Positions 37,168-46,587 of a DNA stretch of 64,000 nucleotides are shown one piece after another. Origin of the DNA: Pseudomonas sp. ok272 (GTDB lineage: Bacteria > Pseudomonadota > Gammaproteobacteria > Pseudomonadales > Pseudomonadaceae); NCBI RefSeq assembly GCF_900109995.1, contig NZ_FOCB01000001.1, positions 562,819 through 626,818 of the forward strand. The letters are read 5' to 3'. The notes beneath the pieces are model-generated. The model made no database searches. It saw nothing but the letters and a program-made list of their open reading frames with translations, and was not told the origin of the DNA. How positions within the stretch are numbered: the first letter of the stretch is position 1; each line of letters begins with the position of its first letter. A program made the translations under genes and the position numbers.

Positions 37168-37775
37168 TGAGCGAAGACCGGCAGTTACTCGACCGCCTGC
37201 TGGCGGGCGAGCAGCAGGCGTTCAAGGAATTGGTCGCCGCCTACCAGGGCGCGATGCGTGCGGTGGCGTATGCCATCGTCGGCTCGCGCAATGCCGATGA
37301 AGTGGTGCAGGATGCCTGGCTGTCGGTCGTGCGCAACCTGGCCGGGTTCCAGGGGCGTTCGAGCCTCAAGACCTGGTTGCTGACCATCACCGCCAATGCG
37401 GCCAAGAGCCGGTACAAGCACAACCGCCGCGAAGTGCTGCTGGACGACCTGCCGTCGCCCCATGGCACGGTCGATGATGATCGATTCTCTGCCGGCGATG
37501 AGCATTGGCGAGTGGCACCGTTTGCCTGGCATCAGGACACGCCGGAGGCGCTGCTCACTGAAGACGAACTGCGCCAGTGCCTGGAGAAAACTCTGCTCAG
37601 CCTGCCCGAACTGCAAAGCAGCGTCCTGCTGCTGCGTGACCGACAGGGCCTGGAGCTGGAAGAAATTTGTAATCTTCTGGAGATCTCCCTCTCCAATGTT
37701 CGCGTGCTGCTGCACAGGGCACGGTTGAAGGTCTTCGCGACCGTTGAGCATTTCGAGGAGTCAGGCCAATGCTGA
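37167..37775 (+). CDS. ECF-type RNA polymerase sigma factor
   Basis: The 202 aa protein has sigma region 2 (about 10-75: DRLLAGEQQAFKELVAAYQGAM ... GSRNADEVVQDAWLSVVRNL) and region 4 (about 140-190: LLSLPELQSSVLLLRDRQGLELEEICNLLEISLSNVRVLLHRAR), with a linker of about 60 residues and no region 3. It would direct RNA polymerase to a small regulon in response to a signal sensed by the anti-sigma protein that overlaps it. It is translated from the KAS III message (TAATG overlap). No FecI-type receptor is nearby. Confidence 0.92.
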   Translation: MSEDRQLLDRLLAGEQQAFKELVAAYQGAMRAVAYAIVGSRNADEVVQDAWLSVVRNLAGFQGRSSLKTWLLTITANAAKSRYKHNRREVLLDDLPSPHGTVDDDRFSAGDEHWRVAPFAWHQDTPEALLTEDELRQCLEKTLLSLPELQSSVLLLRDRQGLELEEICNLLEISLSNVRVLLHRARLKVFATVEHFEESGQC

Positions 37776-38005
37776 CGTGTAAGGAACAAGTGGCGCGCTC
37801 CAGCGATTACCTCGATGGCCAGTTGAGTTTTCGCGAACGCTTGATGGTGCGCCATCACTTGATGTTTTGCCCCAACTGCCGGCGTTTCATCCGGCAGATG
37901 CGCCTGATGCAGGCCACCTTGCGCGCAATGCCCGAGGAGCCGGTCGTGGGTGTCGATGAACTGGCTGAGCGCCTGGCCAGCGAGCAGCGCAAGCACCGCG
38001 ACTAG
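37769..38005 (+). CDS. Zinc-finger (HC2-type) anti-sigma factor
   Basis: The 78 aa protein overlaps the sigma gene by seven bases. It has the ZAS zinc site H30LMFC34PNC37 with an upstream Cys4, followed by an amphipathic helix. There is no membrane segment, so it is a soluble cytoplasmic anti-sigma factor, shorter than most. ZAS proteins of this kind bind their sigma factor and release it on oxidation or another signal. The pairing with the overlapping sigma gene is strong; the signal is not known. Confidence 0.88.
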   Translation: MLTCKEQVARSSDYLDGQLSFRERLMVRHHLMFCPNCRRFIRQMRLMQATLRAMPEEPVVGVDELAERLASEQRKHRD

Positions 38006-38110
38006 TTCACGCCCTCGCGTACTATCCCGTCATCGTACTGATCTGAGGCCGCCCGCCCGGGGGGCTGTCGGCGTGTTTTATATATTTCCTTTCGAAGTAA
38101 AAAAGTTCCG

Positions 38111-38128
38111 CTGTCATAAAATCTTTAT
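38111..38128 (+). promoter_or_regulatory. Pho-box-like half-site upstream of the second porin
   Basis: CTGTCAT is a perfect PhoB half-site. It is followed by AAAA and the degenerate second half TCTTTAT. PhoB control of OprP/OprO is known in P. aeruginosa. Here only one good half is present. Confidence 0.4.
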
Positions 38129-38239
38129 CTAAAAGAAACCCCTCTGAAATAACCCGTCGCCAAGATTCCCTCCCAACACAAGCGGGCCTGAACCGCGTGT
38201 TTCCAACGCTTTTAGACCACCAATTAGGGGAACTCTTCG

Positions 38240-39574
38240 ATGATCCGTAAGCACTTCGCCGGTTTTGCCGCCAGCGCACTGGCCCTGGCAGTAACCGCCC
38301 AGGCTTTCGCTGGCACCGTGACCACTGACGGCGCCGATATCGTAGTCAAAACCAAAGGCGGCCTTGAGGTCGCAACCACGGATTCGGCGTTCAGCTTCAA
38401 GCTGGGCGGTCGTCTGCAGGCCGACTACGGCACGTTCGACGATTACTACACCAAGGATGGCAAGACTGGTGACGGCGCCTACTTCCGCCGGGCCTACCTG
38501 GAGCTGGGCGGCACTGCGTACAAGGACTGGAAGTACCAGATCAGCTACGACTTCTCCCATAACTCCGGTACGGCTGACGACGGTTACTTCGATGAAGCGT
38601 CGATTTCCTACGTCGGTTTCAAACCGGTCGGTCTCAAGGTGGGCCGTTTCGACGCAGACTTCGGCCTGGAAAAAGCCACCAGCTCCAAGTGGGTGACGGC
38701 GATCGAGCGAAACGCGGCCTACGAGGTGGCGGATTGGGCCAACTCCCACGAAAACGGCATGGGTATCCAGGCCAGTTCCGTCGTAGGGGACATGGCTTAC
38801 CTGTCGTCCAGCGTTGCGGCCAAGGACATGAACGACAGCCACGGCAACAGCGTGAAGCAGTTCAACGCCCGTGCGGTGTTCGCGCCGCTGCATGAAACCG
38901 GCAACGTGTTGCACTTTGGTCTGGACTTCGCGACCCGTGACCTGGGCGACGTTTCCTTCGACTCGCGGATCCGTCCGCGCCTGGGTGTTCGTGGCGTGTC
39001 CACCAACGGCGGCAACGATGCGGGCACCAACGGCAACCGCGCGACCTTCGGCGGCGGCGTGGGCCTGAGTTCCTCCAACCTGACGGCGGTTGGCGCCTAT
39101 GACACCGACACGGTGTGGGGCGGTGAATTCGCCTACGCCACCGGTCCGTTCTCGGCCCAGGGTGAATACCTGACCCGCAAGATGAAGGCCGACAGCAGTT
39201 CGTACAAAGACGTGAAGGCCAGCGGTTACTACGGTCAACTGGCCTACACCCTGACTGGCGAATCGCGGGTCTACAAACTCGACGGCGCCAAGTTCGACAC
39301 CATCAAGCCGGAGAACAAGCAGTACGGTGCCTGGGAAGTGTTCTACCGCTACGACCACATCAGCGTCGATGACGAGAACGTGGTCTCCAAGACCGCTACC
39401 CGTGATGTGGGCGACGCCAAGGCCAACGTCAACACCATCGGTTTGAACTGGTACGCCAACGAGGCCGTCAAGCTCTCGGCTAACTACGTCAATACCAAGA
39501 CCGACAACATCACCAACAACGTGGGCGATGACAGCGGCAGCGCCTTCGTCGGCCGTGTGCAGTACGTGTTCTAA
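38240..39574 (+). CDS. oprO: OprO/OprP-type phosphate or polyphosphate porin
   Basis: The 444 aa outer-membrane protein starts at ATG 38240 after AGGGGAAC and has a signal peptide ending AQAFA (about residue 24). The mature start [21 protein letters not shown] and the alternating beta strands to the C-terminal VQYVF match the OprP/OprO family of trimeric anion channels. Whether it is OprO (pyrophosphate, polyphosphate) or OprP (phosphate) cannot be decided from the sequence. It lies just downstream of the sigma/anti-sigma genes, with a Pho-like half-site between, so its control by PhoB or by the ECF sigma is open. A strong terminator follows. Confidence 0.88.
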   Translation: MIRKHFAGFAASALALAVTAQAFAGTVTTDGADIVVKTKGGLEVATTDSAFSFKLGGRLQADYGTFDDYYTKDGKTGDGAYFRRAYLELGGTAYKDWKYQISYDFSHNSGTADDGYFDEASISYVGFKPVGLKVGRFDADFGLEKATSSKWVTAIERNAAYEVADWANSHENGMGIQASSVVGDMAYLSSSVAAKDMNDSHGNSVKQFNARAVFAPLHETGNVLHFGLDFATRDLGDVSFDSRIRPRLGVRGVSTNGGNDAGTNGNRATFGGGVGLSSSNLTAVGAYDTDTVWGGEFAYATGPFSAQGEYLTRKMKADSSSYKDVKASGYYGQLAYTLTGESRVYKLDGAKFDTIKPENKQYGAWEVFYRYDHISVDDENVVSKTATRDVGDAKANVNTIGLNWYANEAVKLSANYVNTKTDNITNNVGDDSGSAFVGRVQYVF

Positions 39575-39633
39575 CGTGTATCCAACGTAGCAAGAGCTCT
39601 TCCTTCATCCGTTAAAGCTCTCCTTTTGTTTCA

Positions 39634-39656
39634 CCCCGCCCCGGCGGGGTTTTTTT
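39634..39656 (+). terminator. Rho-independent terminator of the second porin
   Basis: CCCCGCC, two-base loop CC, GGCGGGG, followed by seven T's. Confidence 0.92.
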
Positions 39657-39722
39657 ATTTCGGCGGTTGCATGAGATGGGGGATACTCGCGAGTCTTGGG
39701 GGCTACGCCGTTGGAGTTAAGA

Positions 39723-40847
39723 ATGCCGCTACATGTTTTGCACAGTGTGTCTGACATTGCTCCCGAGCAATGGGATGCGCTGGTGCCCCTGAACCAGCCG
39801 TTCCTGCGTCATGCATTCCTCAGCAGCCTGGAAGACAGCGCCAGCCTGGGGCCGCATTCCGGCTGGCGGCCCGAGCACTTGCTGCACCGCGAAGGCGAGC
39901 GCCTGGTGGCGGCACTGCCCAGTTATCGTAAATGGCACTCCTACGGTGAGTACGTGTTCGACCATGCCTGGGCCGAAGCCTGTGATCGAGCCGGGATTGA
40001 CTACTATCCCAAGTTGCTCAGCGCAGTGCCGTTCAGCCCGGTGAGTGGTCCGCGCCTGCTGGCAGCCACCGTACAAGAGGGTTTTGAGCTGCTGGCCAGC
40101 CTGCCGGGTTACCTGGAGATCGAAGGGCTGTCCAGCGCCCACATCAACTTCACCGACCCCTTTACCGATGCCGCCCTGGCCGAACAGCCGGGTTGGTTGC
40201 AGCGCGTGGGCTGCCAATATCACTGGCAGAACCGAGGGTATCGGGACTTCCAGGACTTTCTCGACGCCTTGAGTTCACGCAAGCGCAAACAGATGCGCAA
40301 GGAGCGCGAGCAAGTGGCGGGGCAGGGTATTGAGTTCCAATGGCTGGAGGGGCATCAACTGGACGAGGGCCAGTGGGATTTTGTCTATGCCTGCTACGCC
40401 AACACCTACGCGGTCCGTCGGCAGTCGCCCTACCTGACGCGGGAGTTCTTCAGTCTTCTGGCCGAGCGCATGCCCGAGGCGATCCGGGTGGTACTGGCCA
40501 CGCAGGGTTCACGGCCGGTGGCCATGGCCTTCAGCCTGGTGGGCGGCGACAGTTTCTACGGGCGCTATTGGGGCTGCCTGGCGGAGTTCGACCGCCTGCA
40601 CTTCGAGACCTGCTTCTACCAGGGCATGGACTACGCCATCGCCCAGGGTTTGCAGCGCTTTGATGCCGGCGCCCAGGGTGAGCACAAGCTGATTCGAGGC
40701 TTCGAACCGGTGATCACCCATTCCTGGCACTACCTGCGCCATCCGGGGTTGAAGGCCGCCGTGGCGGACTTCCTGGCGCGCGAGCGCATCGGGGTGTTGG
40801 GCTATGCAGAGGAAGCGCGATCAGCCCTGCCTTATCGACAGGGCTGA
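39723..40847 (+). CDS. FemAB/GNAT-like protein (DUF482 type)
   Basis: The 374 aa cytoplasmic protein belongs to the group of double-GNAT proteins once named DUF482 (peptidogalycan biosynthesis-like). Visible blocks are NQPFLRHAFLSSLEDSAS at the start, SRKRKQMRKEREQVAGQG, and the C-terminal FETCFYQGMDYAIAQGLQRFDAGAQGEHKLIRGFEP. A nearly complete hairpin (40821-40829 with 40839-40847) covers the stop codon and may help terminate transcription. The biochemical function is unknown. ATG 39723 has GGAG at 39712-39715 upstream. Confidence 0.78.
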   Translation: MPLHVLHSVSDIAPEQWDALVPLNQPFLRHAFLSSLEDSASLGPHSGWRPEHLLHREGERLVAALPSYRKWHSYGEYVFDHAWAEACDRAGIDYYPKLLSAVPFSPVSGPRLLAATVQEGFELLASLPGYLEIEGLSSAHINFTDPFTDAALAEQPGWLQRVGCQYHWQNRGYRDFQDFLDALSSRKRKQMRKEREQVAGQGIEFQWLEGHQLDEGQWDFVYACYANTYAVRRQSPYLTREFFSLLAERMPEAIRVVLATQGSRPVAMAFSLVGGDSFYGRYWGCLAEFDRLHFETCFYQGMDYAIAQGLQRFDAGAQGEHKLIRGFEPVITHSWHYLRHPGLKAAVADFLARERIGVLGYAEEARSALPYRQG

Positions 40848-40860
40848 ACCTTGCGTGCGG

Positions 40861-41559
40861 TCAGTCGTCTTCCTTGGCCAGCCAGCGATACAGCACGCCG
40901 CCCACCACCGCGCCGAGAATCGGTGCCAGCCAGAACAACCACAGTTGCTGGATCGCCCAGCCGCCGACAATCAACGCCGGGCCGGTGCTGCGCGCCGGGT
41001 TGACGGAGGTGTTGGTGACGGGGATCGAGATCAGGTGGATCAGCGTCAGGGCCAGGCCGATGGCAATCGGGGCAAAGCCGACGGGCACCCGTTTGTCAGT
41101 GGCGCCGAGGATGATCAGGATGAACATCATCGTCATCACCAGCTCCGTCACAAAGCCCGCCGCCATCGAGTAGCCGCCGGGCGAGTGATCGCCATAGCCG
41201 TTGGAGGCCAGGCCGCCCGCCAGTTCAAAGCCGGGCTTGCCACTGGCGATGAAGTACAGCAGCGCGGCGGCAATGATCCCGCCGAGCACCTGGGCAATGA
41301 TGTACGCCGGCAGCTCCTTGGCCGGGAAGCGTCCACCGACCACCAGCCCGACCGACACGGCGGGGTTGAGGTGGCAACCGGAGATGTGGCCGATGGCAAA
41401 GGCCATGGTCAGTACCGTCAAGCCGAATGCCAGGGCGACCCCGAGCAAGCCGATCCCTACGTTGGGAAATGCCGCTGCCAGCACTGCACTGCCGCAACCA
41501 CCCAACACCAGCCAGAACGTACCTACCAACTCTGTAGCCGAACGTTTGAACAGAGACAT
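40861..41559 (-). CDS. aqpZ: Aquaporin Z
   Basis: The 232 aa inner-membrane channel has six helices and two half-helices with the NPA motifs HLNPAVSVG (about 64) and SVNPARSTG (about 184). The selectivity filter region and the length fit the water-specific AqpZ branch more than glycerol facilitators. It converges on the FemAB-like gene with 13 bases between stops. Its upstream side holds a terminator and a REPIN belonging to the ABC exporter gene, so it has its own promoter. Confidence 0.92.
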   Translation of the reverse strand: MSLFKRSATELVGTFWLVLGGCGSAVLAAAFPNVGIGLLGVALAFGLTVLTMAFAIGHISGCHLNPAVSVGLVVGGRFPAKELPAYIIAQVLGGIIAAALLYFIASGKPGFELAGGLASNGYGDHSPGGYSMAAGFVTELVMTMMFILIILGATDKRVPVGFAPIAIGLALTLIHLISIPVTNTSVNPARSTGPALIVGGWAIQQLWLFWLAPILGAVVGGVLYRWLAKEDD

Positions 41560-41673
41560 GAGAGAGCCCTATCGAGTTAACGCCGCCGTGTGCCTCCAGC
41601 AGATGGACTGCAGAACCATCACCAGATCCTGAGCTGAGTGAAGCAGGATTTTTCCCGAATTCCACTCAGACAT

Positions 41674-41709
41674 AAAAACGCCAGAGGCCCTGTGCATGGG
41701 GCTCTGGCG
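41674..41709 (-). terminator. Rho-independent terminator of the ABC exporter gene
   Basis: Read on the minus strand, CGCCAGAGCCC, a short loop and GGGCCTCTGGCG are followed by TTTTTATG. It lies about 130 bases past the exporter stop, beyond the REPIN. Confidence 0.82.
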
Positions 41710-41742
41710 GCTATCGCGGATCAACCTGTGTGAGCAACCTGT

Positions 41743-41829
41743 GTGGGAGCGAGCCTGCTCGCGAAGGCGGCGCCACATCCGGCACTGATGTGACTGACAG
41801 ACCGCTTTCGCAAGCAGGCTCGCTCCCAC
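41743..41829. repeat. REPIN
   Basis: GTGGGAGCGAGCCTGCTCGC with a slightly altered inverse (TTTCGCAAGCAGGCTCGCTC), about 45 bases apart, between the ABC exporter gene and its terminator. Confidence 0.9.
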
Positions 41830-41840
41830 AGGGGCAAGGC

Positions 41841-43673
41841 TCAATCGATCCCGACAAATCCCCCGGTCTGGTGCTGCCACAGACGCGCGTACAAGCCGCC
41901 ATGGGCCAGCAACTCGGCGTGGGTGCCGCTTTCGGCGATGCGGCCATTTTCCAGGACCACCAGGCGGTCCATCCGTGCGATGGTGGAAAGCCGGTGGGCG
42001 ATGGCGATCACGGTCTTGCCCTGCATCAGGGTTTCCAGGCTTTCCTGGATCGCCGCTTCCACTTCGGAGTCGAGGGCTGAGGTGGCCTCGTCCATGATCA
42101 GGATGGGCGCGTCCTTGAGCAGCACCCGGGCGATGGCGATCCGTTGGCGCTGACCGCCGGACAGCTTGACCCCGCGCTCGCCGACATGGGCGTCGAAGCC
42201 GGTGCGGCCCTCGGCGTCCGACAGCAGCGGGATGAACTCGTCCGCACGGGCCTTGCGTACCGCCGACCAGAGTTCTTCGTCGGTGGCGTCAGGCTTGCCG
42301 TACAGCAGGTTGTCACGGATCGAACGGTGCAGCAGCGAGGTGTCCTGGGTGATCATGCCGATCCGTTCACGCAGGCTTTCCTGGGCAACGTGGGCGATGT
42401 TCTGGCCGTCGATCAGGATCTGCCCGCCTTGCAGGTCGTAGAGGCGCAACAGCAGGTTGACCAGGGTCGACTTGCCGGCGCCCGAAGGGCCGATCAAGCC
42501 GATTTTTTCACCGGGCTTGATGATCAGGTTGAGATCGTCGATGACCCCGCTGTGCTTGCCATAGTGGAACGCTACGTGCTCGAAGCGCACTTCGCCGCGC
42601 TCCACGTTCAGGCGTTGCGCGCCTTCGCGGTCGGTGACGCTGATCGGTTGGGCGATGGTCTGCAGGCCGTCCTGGACCATGCCGATGTTTTCGAAGATGC
42701 CGTTGACCACCCACATGATCCAGCCCGACATGTTGACGATGCGGATCGCCAGGCCGGTGGCCAGGGCAATCGCGCCCACCGAGATCAGCGACTGGCTCCA
42801 CAGCCATAGGGCCAGGCCGGTGGTGCCGACGATCAGCAGGCCGTTCATGCTGGTGATGGCCACGTCCATGCTGGTGACCACGCGTCCGGCGAGTTGGGCT
42901 TTTTCGGTCTGTTCGGCAATGGCTTCGCGGGCGTATTGCTGTTCGGAGCGGGTGTGGGCGAACAGCTTGAGGGTGGTGATGTTGGTGTAGCCATCGACGA
43001 TGCGGCCCATGAGGCGGGAGCGCGCATCGGAGGACGCCACGGAGCGTTCCTTGACCCGGGGCACGAAGTAGAACAGCACGCCAATGTAGGCGCCGATCCA
43101 CATCAGCAGGGGGATCATCAAGCGCCAGTCGGCTTCGGCGAACAGCACCAGCGCACTGATGGCATAGATCAGCACGTGCCACAGTGCGTCCACTGCTTGC
43201 ACGGCAGAGTCGCGCAGGGCGTTGCTGGTTTGCATGATCCGCTGCGCGATTCGCCCGGCGAAGTCGTTCTGGAAGAAGTTCAGACTCTGCTTGAGCACAT
43301 AGCTGTGGTTCTGCCACAGGATCAGGCTGGTCATGCCCGGGCTCAGGGTCTGGTGCACCAGCAGGTCGTGCAGGCCGACGAAGATGGGCCGCAGAACCAG
43401 CGCCACCACGGCCATCCAGGCCAGTTCGAGGCCGTGTTCCTGGAATATGTTGGCGTTGGGCGCGCCCTGGGCCAGGTCGATGATGCGGCTCAGGTAACGG
43501 AACAGCGCCACTTCGATCAGCGAGGCGACCAGCCCGACAAACAGCAGGGCGGCGAAGCTCGGCCAGACTTGGCGCAGGTAGTAGAGATAGAAGGGCAGGA
43601 CCCGGTTCGGCGGGGCGTCTGCGGGGGCGTCGCGGAAATAATCGATGAGTTTTTCGAAGCGGCGATAGAGCAT
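41841..43673 (-). CDS. ABC exporter (fused membrane and ATPase domains)
   Basis: The 610 aa half-transporter has an N-terminal six-helix membrane domain (about 30-330) and a C-terminal ATPase with Walker A GPSGAGKST, signature VKLSGGQRQRIAIAR, Walker B PILIMDEATSALD and the H-loop AHRLS. The layout is that of homodimeric exporters such as MsbA or lipid/multidrug pumps. Long soluble extensions for peptide processing are absent. The substrate is unknown. It starts 89 bases after the end of the cyclophilin gene and may be read from the same promoter, as all lie on the minus strand. Confidence 0.9.
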   Translation of the reverse strand: MLYRRFEKLIDYFRDAPADAPPNRVLPFYLYYLRQVWPSFAALLFVGLVASLIEVALFRYLSRIIDLAQGAPNANIFQEHGLELAWMAVVALVLRPIFVGLHDLLVHQTLSPGMTSLILWQNHSYVLKQSLNFFQNDFAGRIAQRIMQTSNALRDSAVQAVDALWHVLIYAISALVLFAEADWRLMIPLLMWIGAYIGVLFYFVPRVKERSVASSDARSRLMGRIVDGYTNITTLKLFAHTRSEQQYAREAIAEQTEKAQLAGRVVTSMDVAITSMNGLLIVGTTGLALWLWSQSLISVGAIALATGLAIRIVNMSGWIMWVVNGIFENIGMVQDGLQTIAQPISVTDREGAQRLNVERGEVRFEHVAFHYGKHSGVIDDLNLIIKPGEKIGLIGPSGAGKSTLVNLLLRLYDLQGGQILIDGQNIAHVAQESLRERIGMITQDTSLLHRSIRDNLLYGKPDATDEELWSAVRKARADEFIPLLSDAEGRTGFDAHVGERGVKLSGGQRQRIAIARVLLKDAPILIMDEATSALDSEVEAAIQESLETLMQGKTVIAIAHRLSTIARMDRLVVLENGRIAESGTHAELLAHGGLYARLWQHQTGGFVGID

Positions 43674-43761
43674 CAGTTGAACGCCCGGGGACGGGCTCTC
43701 CTTTTAGTCGATGCGGGCGGCGCGACGATCAGTCGCTGCCGCCCAATACGCCCTGGACAGG

Positions 43762-44328
43762 TCAGTCGATGCGCTTGGCCGACTTGATGAACACAGGGTC
43801 GGTGGGTACGTCCGACATGCCGTTTTTTCGGGTGGTCGGGGAGTTGACGATGATGTCCACCACGTCCATGCCCTTGACCACTTTGGCGAACACCGCGTAA
43901 CCCGCGTCGCGACCCGGGTCCAGGAAGTCGTTGTCCTTGACGTTGATGAAGAACTGGCTGGTGGCCGAGTCTGGATCGGAGGTACGGGCCATCGACAACG
44001 TGCCACGCACGTTATGCAGGCCGTTCTTGGCTTCGTTCTTGATCGGTGCCTCGGTGGGCTTTTGCGCCATTTGCGCGGTGAAGCCGCCGCCCTGGACCAT
44101 GAAGCCCGGGATCACGCGGTGGAAGATGGTGTTGTTGTAGAAACCGCTGTCGACGTACTTGAGGAAGTTCGCGGTACTGATCGGTGCCTTGACCGGGTCC
44201 AGTTCGATTTCAATGGTGCCGTTGGTGGTGACCAGTTGCACGTGTGGCGCCTTGGCGGACTCGGTGGCGGCCATCAGGTTGGCGGCGAACAGGACTGCGC
44301 CTGTGACAAGGGCAATTTTTTTCAGCAT
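43762..44328 (-). CDS. Periplasmic cyclophilin-type peptidyl-prolyl isomerase
   Basis: The 188 aa protein has a signal peptide ending LMAATES (about residue 21), then a cyclophilin domain with [37 protein letters not shown] and [16 protein letters not shown]. The arginine and phenylalanine of the active site are present. Such enzymes speed folding of exported proteins by turning Xaa-Pro bonds. It overlaps or nearly touches the hydrolase gene upstream (three bases between), so the two form an operon. Confidence 0.9.
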   Translation of the reverse strand: MLKKIALVTGAVLFAANLMAATESAKAPHVQLVTTNGTIEIELDPVKAPISTANFLKYVDSGFYNNTIFHRVIPGFMVQGGGFTAQMAQKPTEAPIKNEAKNGLHNVRGTLSMARTSDPDSATSQFFINVKDNDFLDPGRDAGYAVFAKVVKGMDVVDIIVNSPTTRKNGMSDVPTDPVFIKSAKRID

Positions 44329-44331
44329 GGG

Positions 44332-45135
44332 TCAGTGATCCTGGGTTGTGGTGTCAACGGCGGTTAGAAATTCAAGCAGGGTTTGGTTGAAGCGGTGTGG
44401 CTGGTCCAGGGGCGTAGCATGGCGTGAGTCATCGATCACCACCAGCCGCGCATCGGGCAACAGCTTGACGTAGGCTTCTTTCAGCGCCACCGGGGTGTAG
44501 TCGCGGTCAGCGCTGATGACCAGGGTTGGACAGGTGACCTTGCTCAGTCGTTCCTGAACCCCCCAGCCAACAATGGCATTGAAGCTGGCGAGATAAGCAC
44601 GTTTGTCGTTTTTTGCCCAGCGTTCGGCAATTTTTTGTCGCAGGTCGGCTTGTTCCGGCTTGGGGAACAATTTGCTGCCCAGGGCCTTGCCGATCGTGGC
44701 GAGGCTGAGCACGCGCATCAGGCTCCAGCGCTTGAACCACTGCCAATAGTCGTCGGCGCTGTGCAGCTTGACCTGCGGCGCGCTGTTGACGATGGTCAGG
44801 CTCTTGAGCAGGGCCGAATGGTCCACCGCCAGTTGAAACCCGATCATGCCGCCCATGGACAATCCCACCAGGTGGCTCGGGCCCAGATTCAGGTGTTCGA
44901 TCAGCGCCACGGTATCAGCGCTGAACGCGGCGATGCTGTAGCGCTCCCGTGGCTTGTCCGAACGGCCATGGCCGCGCACGTCGGGAACGATGACCCGATA
45001 GTGGCGCGACAGCTCGGGAATCTGCTTCTCCCAGTCCAGGGTGCTCGACCCCAGCCCATGCACCAACAGCAGCGGGGTGCCGTGGCCGTATTCCTCGTAG
45101 TGCAATGTGCAACCGTCGTGTTCGAAATAGGCCAT
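44332..45135 (-). CDS. Alpha/beta-hydrolase
   Basis: The 267 aa protein begins at ATG 45135 after AAGGAG. The frame stays open far into the LysR gene upstream, but that part is not coding. The oxyanion motif LLVHGLGSSTLDW and nucleophile elbow GLSMGGMIG are clear, with the acid near VISADRDYTP and the histidine in DDSRHATPLDQP. It resembles lactonase- or esterase-like hydrolases such as 3-oxoadipate enol-lactonase, but the pathway is unknown. It is followed directly by the cyclophilin gene. Confidence 0.85.
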   Translation of the reverse strand: MAYFEHDGCTLHYEEYGHGTPLLLVHGLGSSTLDWEKQIPELSRHYRVIVPDVRGHGRSDKPRERYSIAAFSADTVALIEHLNLGPSHLVGLSMGGMIGFQLAVDHSALLKSLTIVNSAPQVKLHSADDYWQWFKRWSLMRVLSLATIGKALGSKLFPKPEQADLRQKIAERWAKNDKRAYLASFNAIVGWGVQERLSKVTCPTLVISADRDYTPVALKEAYVKLLPDARLVVIDDSRHATPLDQPHRFNQTLLEFLTAVDTTTQDH

Positions 45136-45149
45136 GGGGCGACTCCTTG

Positions 45150-46073
45150 TCAGGCTTGTTGGGGGGCGGCGAACGGTGCATCCAGCGGCGCTGTATCGAA
45201 GGTGCGCAGCAGCTCGATGAGAATCTGCGTGGCCGGGCCCAGGGGTTTGTCCTTGTTCGAGTAGAGAAAGAAACTGGGGTTGCGGCTGCCGCCCTGATCC
45301 AACGGTAGCAGCTTGAGCACGCCTTCCTTGAGTTCGCGTTCGATCATGTGCCGTGGCAGCCAGGCGAAACCCAGGCCGCTGCTGACGAACGTGGCCGCGG
45401 TGGCCAGGCTGCCGACGGTCCAGCGTTGCTCGGCGCCGAGCCAGCCGACGTCGCGCGGTTGCTGGCGCCCGGAGTCGCGGATCACCACTTGCAGTTGGCT
45501 TTCCAGGTCCTGGAAGTTCAACTCGCGGTTGAACCGGTGCAACGGATGTTCGGGATGGGCCACGGCGACGAACTCGACCGCGCTCAATTCGGCGCCCAGG
45601 TAACCGGGAATACTGAAGCCGCTGATGGCCAGGTCCGCCACGCCTTCGAGCAGGACTTCCTCGACACCGGACAGCACTTCCTCGCGCAGTCGCACCCGGC
45701 AACCGCGGCTTTGCGGCATGAAGGCAGTCAGGGCGCGAACCAGGCGGGCGCTGGGGTAGGCGGCATCGACCACCAGCCGCACTTCCGCCTCCCAGCCCTG
45801 TTCCATATGGTGCGCCAGGTCTTCCAACTGGCTGGCTTGCTTGACCAGTTGCCGCGAGCGTCGCAGCAGCACGCCGCCAGCGTCGGTCAGCACCGCCTTG
45901 CGTCCGTCTATGCGCAGCAGCGGTACGCCGAGTTGGTCCTGCATACGCGCCACGGTATAGCTGACGGACGACTGCGAGCGGTGCAGCACCTCCGCAGCCT
46001 GGGCAAATCCACCGTGATCGACCACGGCTTGCAGCGTGCGCCATTGATCAAGGGTCACGCGGGGCGCTTTCAT
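45150..46073 (-). CDS. LysR family transcriptional regulator
   Basis: The 307 aa protein has an N-terminal winged helix-turn-helix (about 5-64: LDQWRTLQAVVDHGGFAQAAEVLHRSQSSVSYTVARMQ) and a substrate-binding co-inducer domain. Start ATG 46073 follows GAGGAG. It is divergent from the small exported protein and azoR, which lie within 50 and 515 bases, and such layouts often mean control of the divergent genes. It also lies 14 bases upstream of the hydrolase gene, which could make that gene part of its transcript. The inducer is unknown. Confidence 0.9.
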   Translation of the reverse strand: MKAPRVTLDQWRTLQAVVDHGGFAQAAEVLHRSQSSVSYTVARMQDQLGVPLLRIDGRKAVLTDAGGVLLRRSRQLVKQASQLEDLAHHMEQGWEAEVRLVVDAAYPSARLVRALTAFMPQSRGCRVRLREEVLSGVEEVLLEGVADLAISGFSIPGYLGAELSAVEFVAVAHPEHPLHRFNRELNFQDLESQLQVVIRDSGRQQPRDVGWLGAEQRWTVGSLATAATFVSSGLGFAWLPRHMIERELKEGVLKLLPLDQGGSRNPSFFLYSNKDKPLGPATQILIELLRTFDTAPLDAPFAAPQQA

Positions 46074-46122
46074 GATGAGCTCCTCTTGTCCTAAGCTGGC
46101 AGCTTCCCATGGAGGCTGCCGA

Positions 46123-46437
46123 ATGAAAAAAATCTGTTGTGTGTTGCTGGCGATGGTGCCGTTGAGTGCGTTTGCCTATCCCATCGCGGTCGAAAAAAGC
46201 CTCAATGGCCTGAAGATCGATTACATCACCTACGACACCGACAGTGACATGGGCTCCATCCAAGTGGCGAACTACGGCGATGTCGATGCGTCATGCAAGG
46301 TGGTGTTCTCCAACGGCCCGGAAGCACCCCGCACCCGCCGGATCGAGGTCCCTGCCGGCAAACACAAAAACGCCAGCGCCAAATTCAGCCGCGCCATCAT
46401 CCGGCTGAAGATCGATCTGAGTTGCACTGAAAAATGA
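46123..46437 (+). CDS. Small exported protein of unknown function
   Basis: The 104 aa protein has a signal peptide (MKKICCVLLAMVPLSAFA) and a mature part of about 86 residues with a likely beta-sandwich pattern, including YDTDSDMGSIQVANYGDVDAS and two cysteines (SCKVVF and DLSCTEK) that could form a disulfide. Start ATG 46123 follows GGAGG. It probably works in the periplasm. The family seems common in Pseudomonas, but I know of no tested role. It is divergent from the LysR gene and upstream of azoR. Confidence 0.7.
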   Translation: MKKICCVLLAMVPLSAFAYPIAVEKSLNGLKIDYITYDTDSDMGSIQVANYGDVDASCKVVFSNGPEAPRTRRIEVPAGKHKNASAKFSRAIIRLKIDLSCTEK

Positions 46438-46587
46438 CCGCGGGTGGAGCAGGCGCGCTGGGTATGCTCCGCTTATAAACGAATTTATTGATGGGTTATA
46501 GCAGTTATTTGCGCTTTTTCATCGATACGACTCTGTTTAACCTTCACTCCATCGACTTACAGCATTCACCGATGGAGGCTACATCCC

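Noticed and set aside
44332..46044. Possible fusion of the alpha/beta-hydrolase with an upstream domain
   Set aside because: The upstream part of this open frame overlaps the LysR gene in another frame and is arginine/proline-rich noise; a good ribosome site marks the hydrolase start at 45135.
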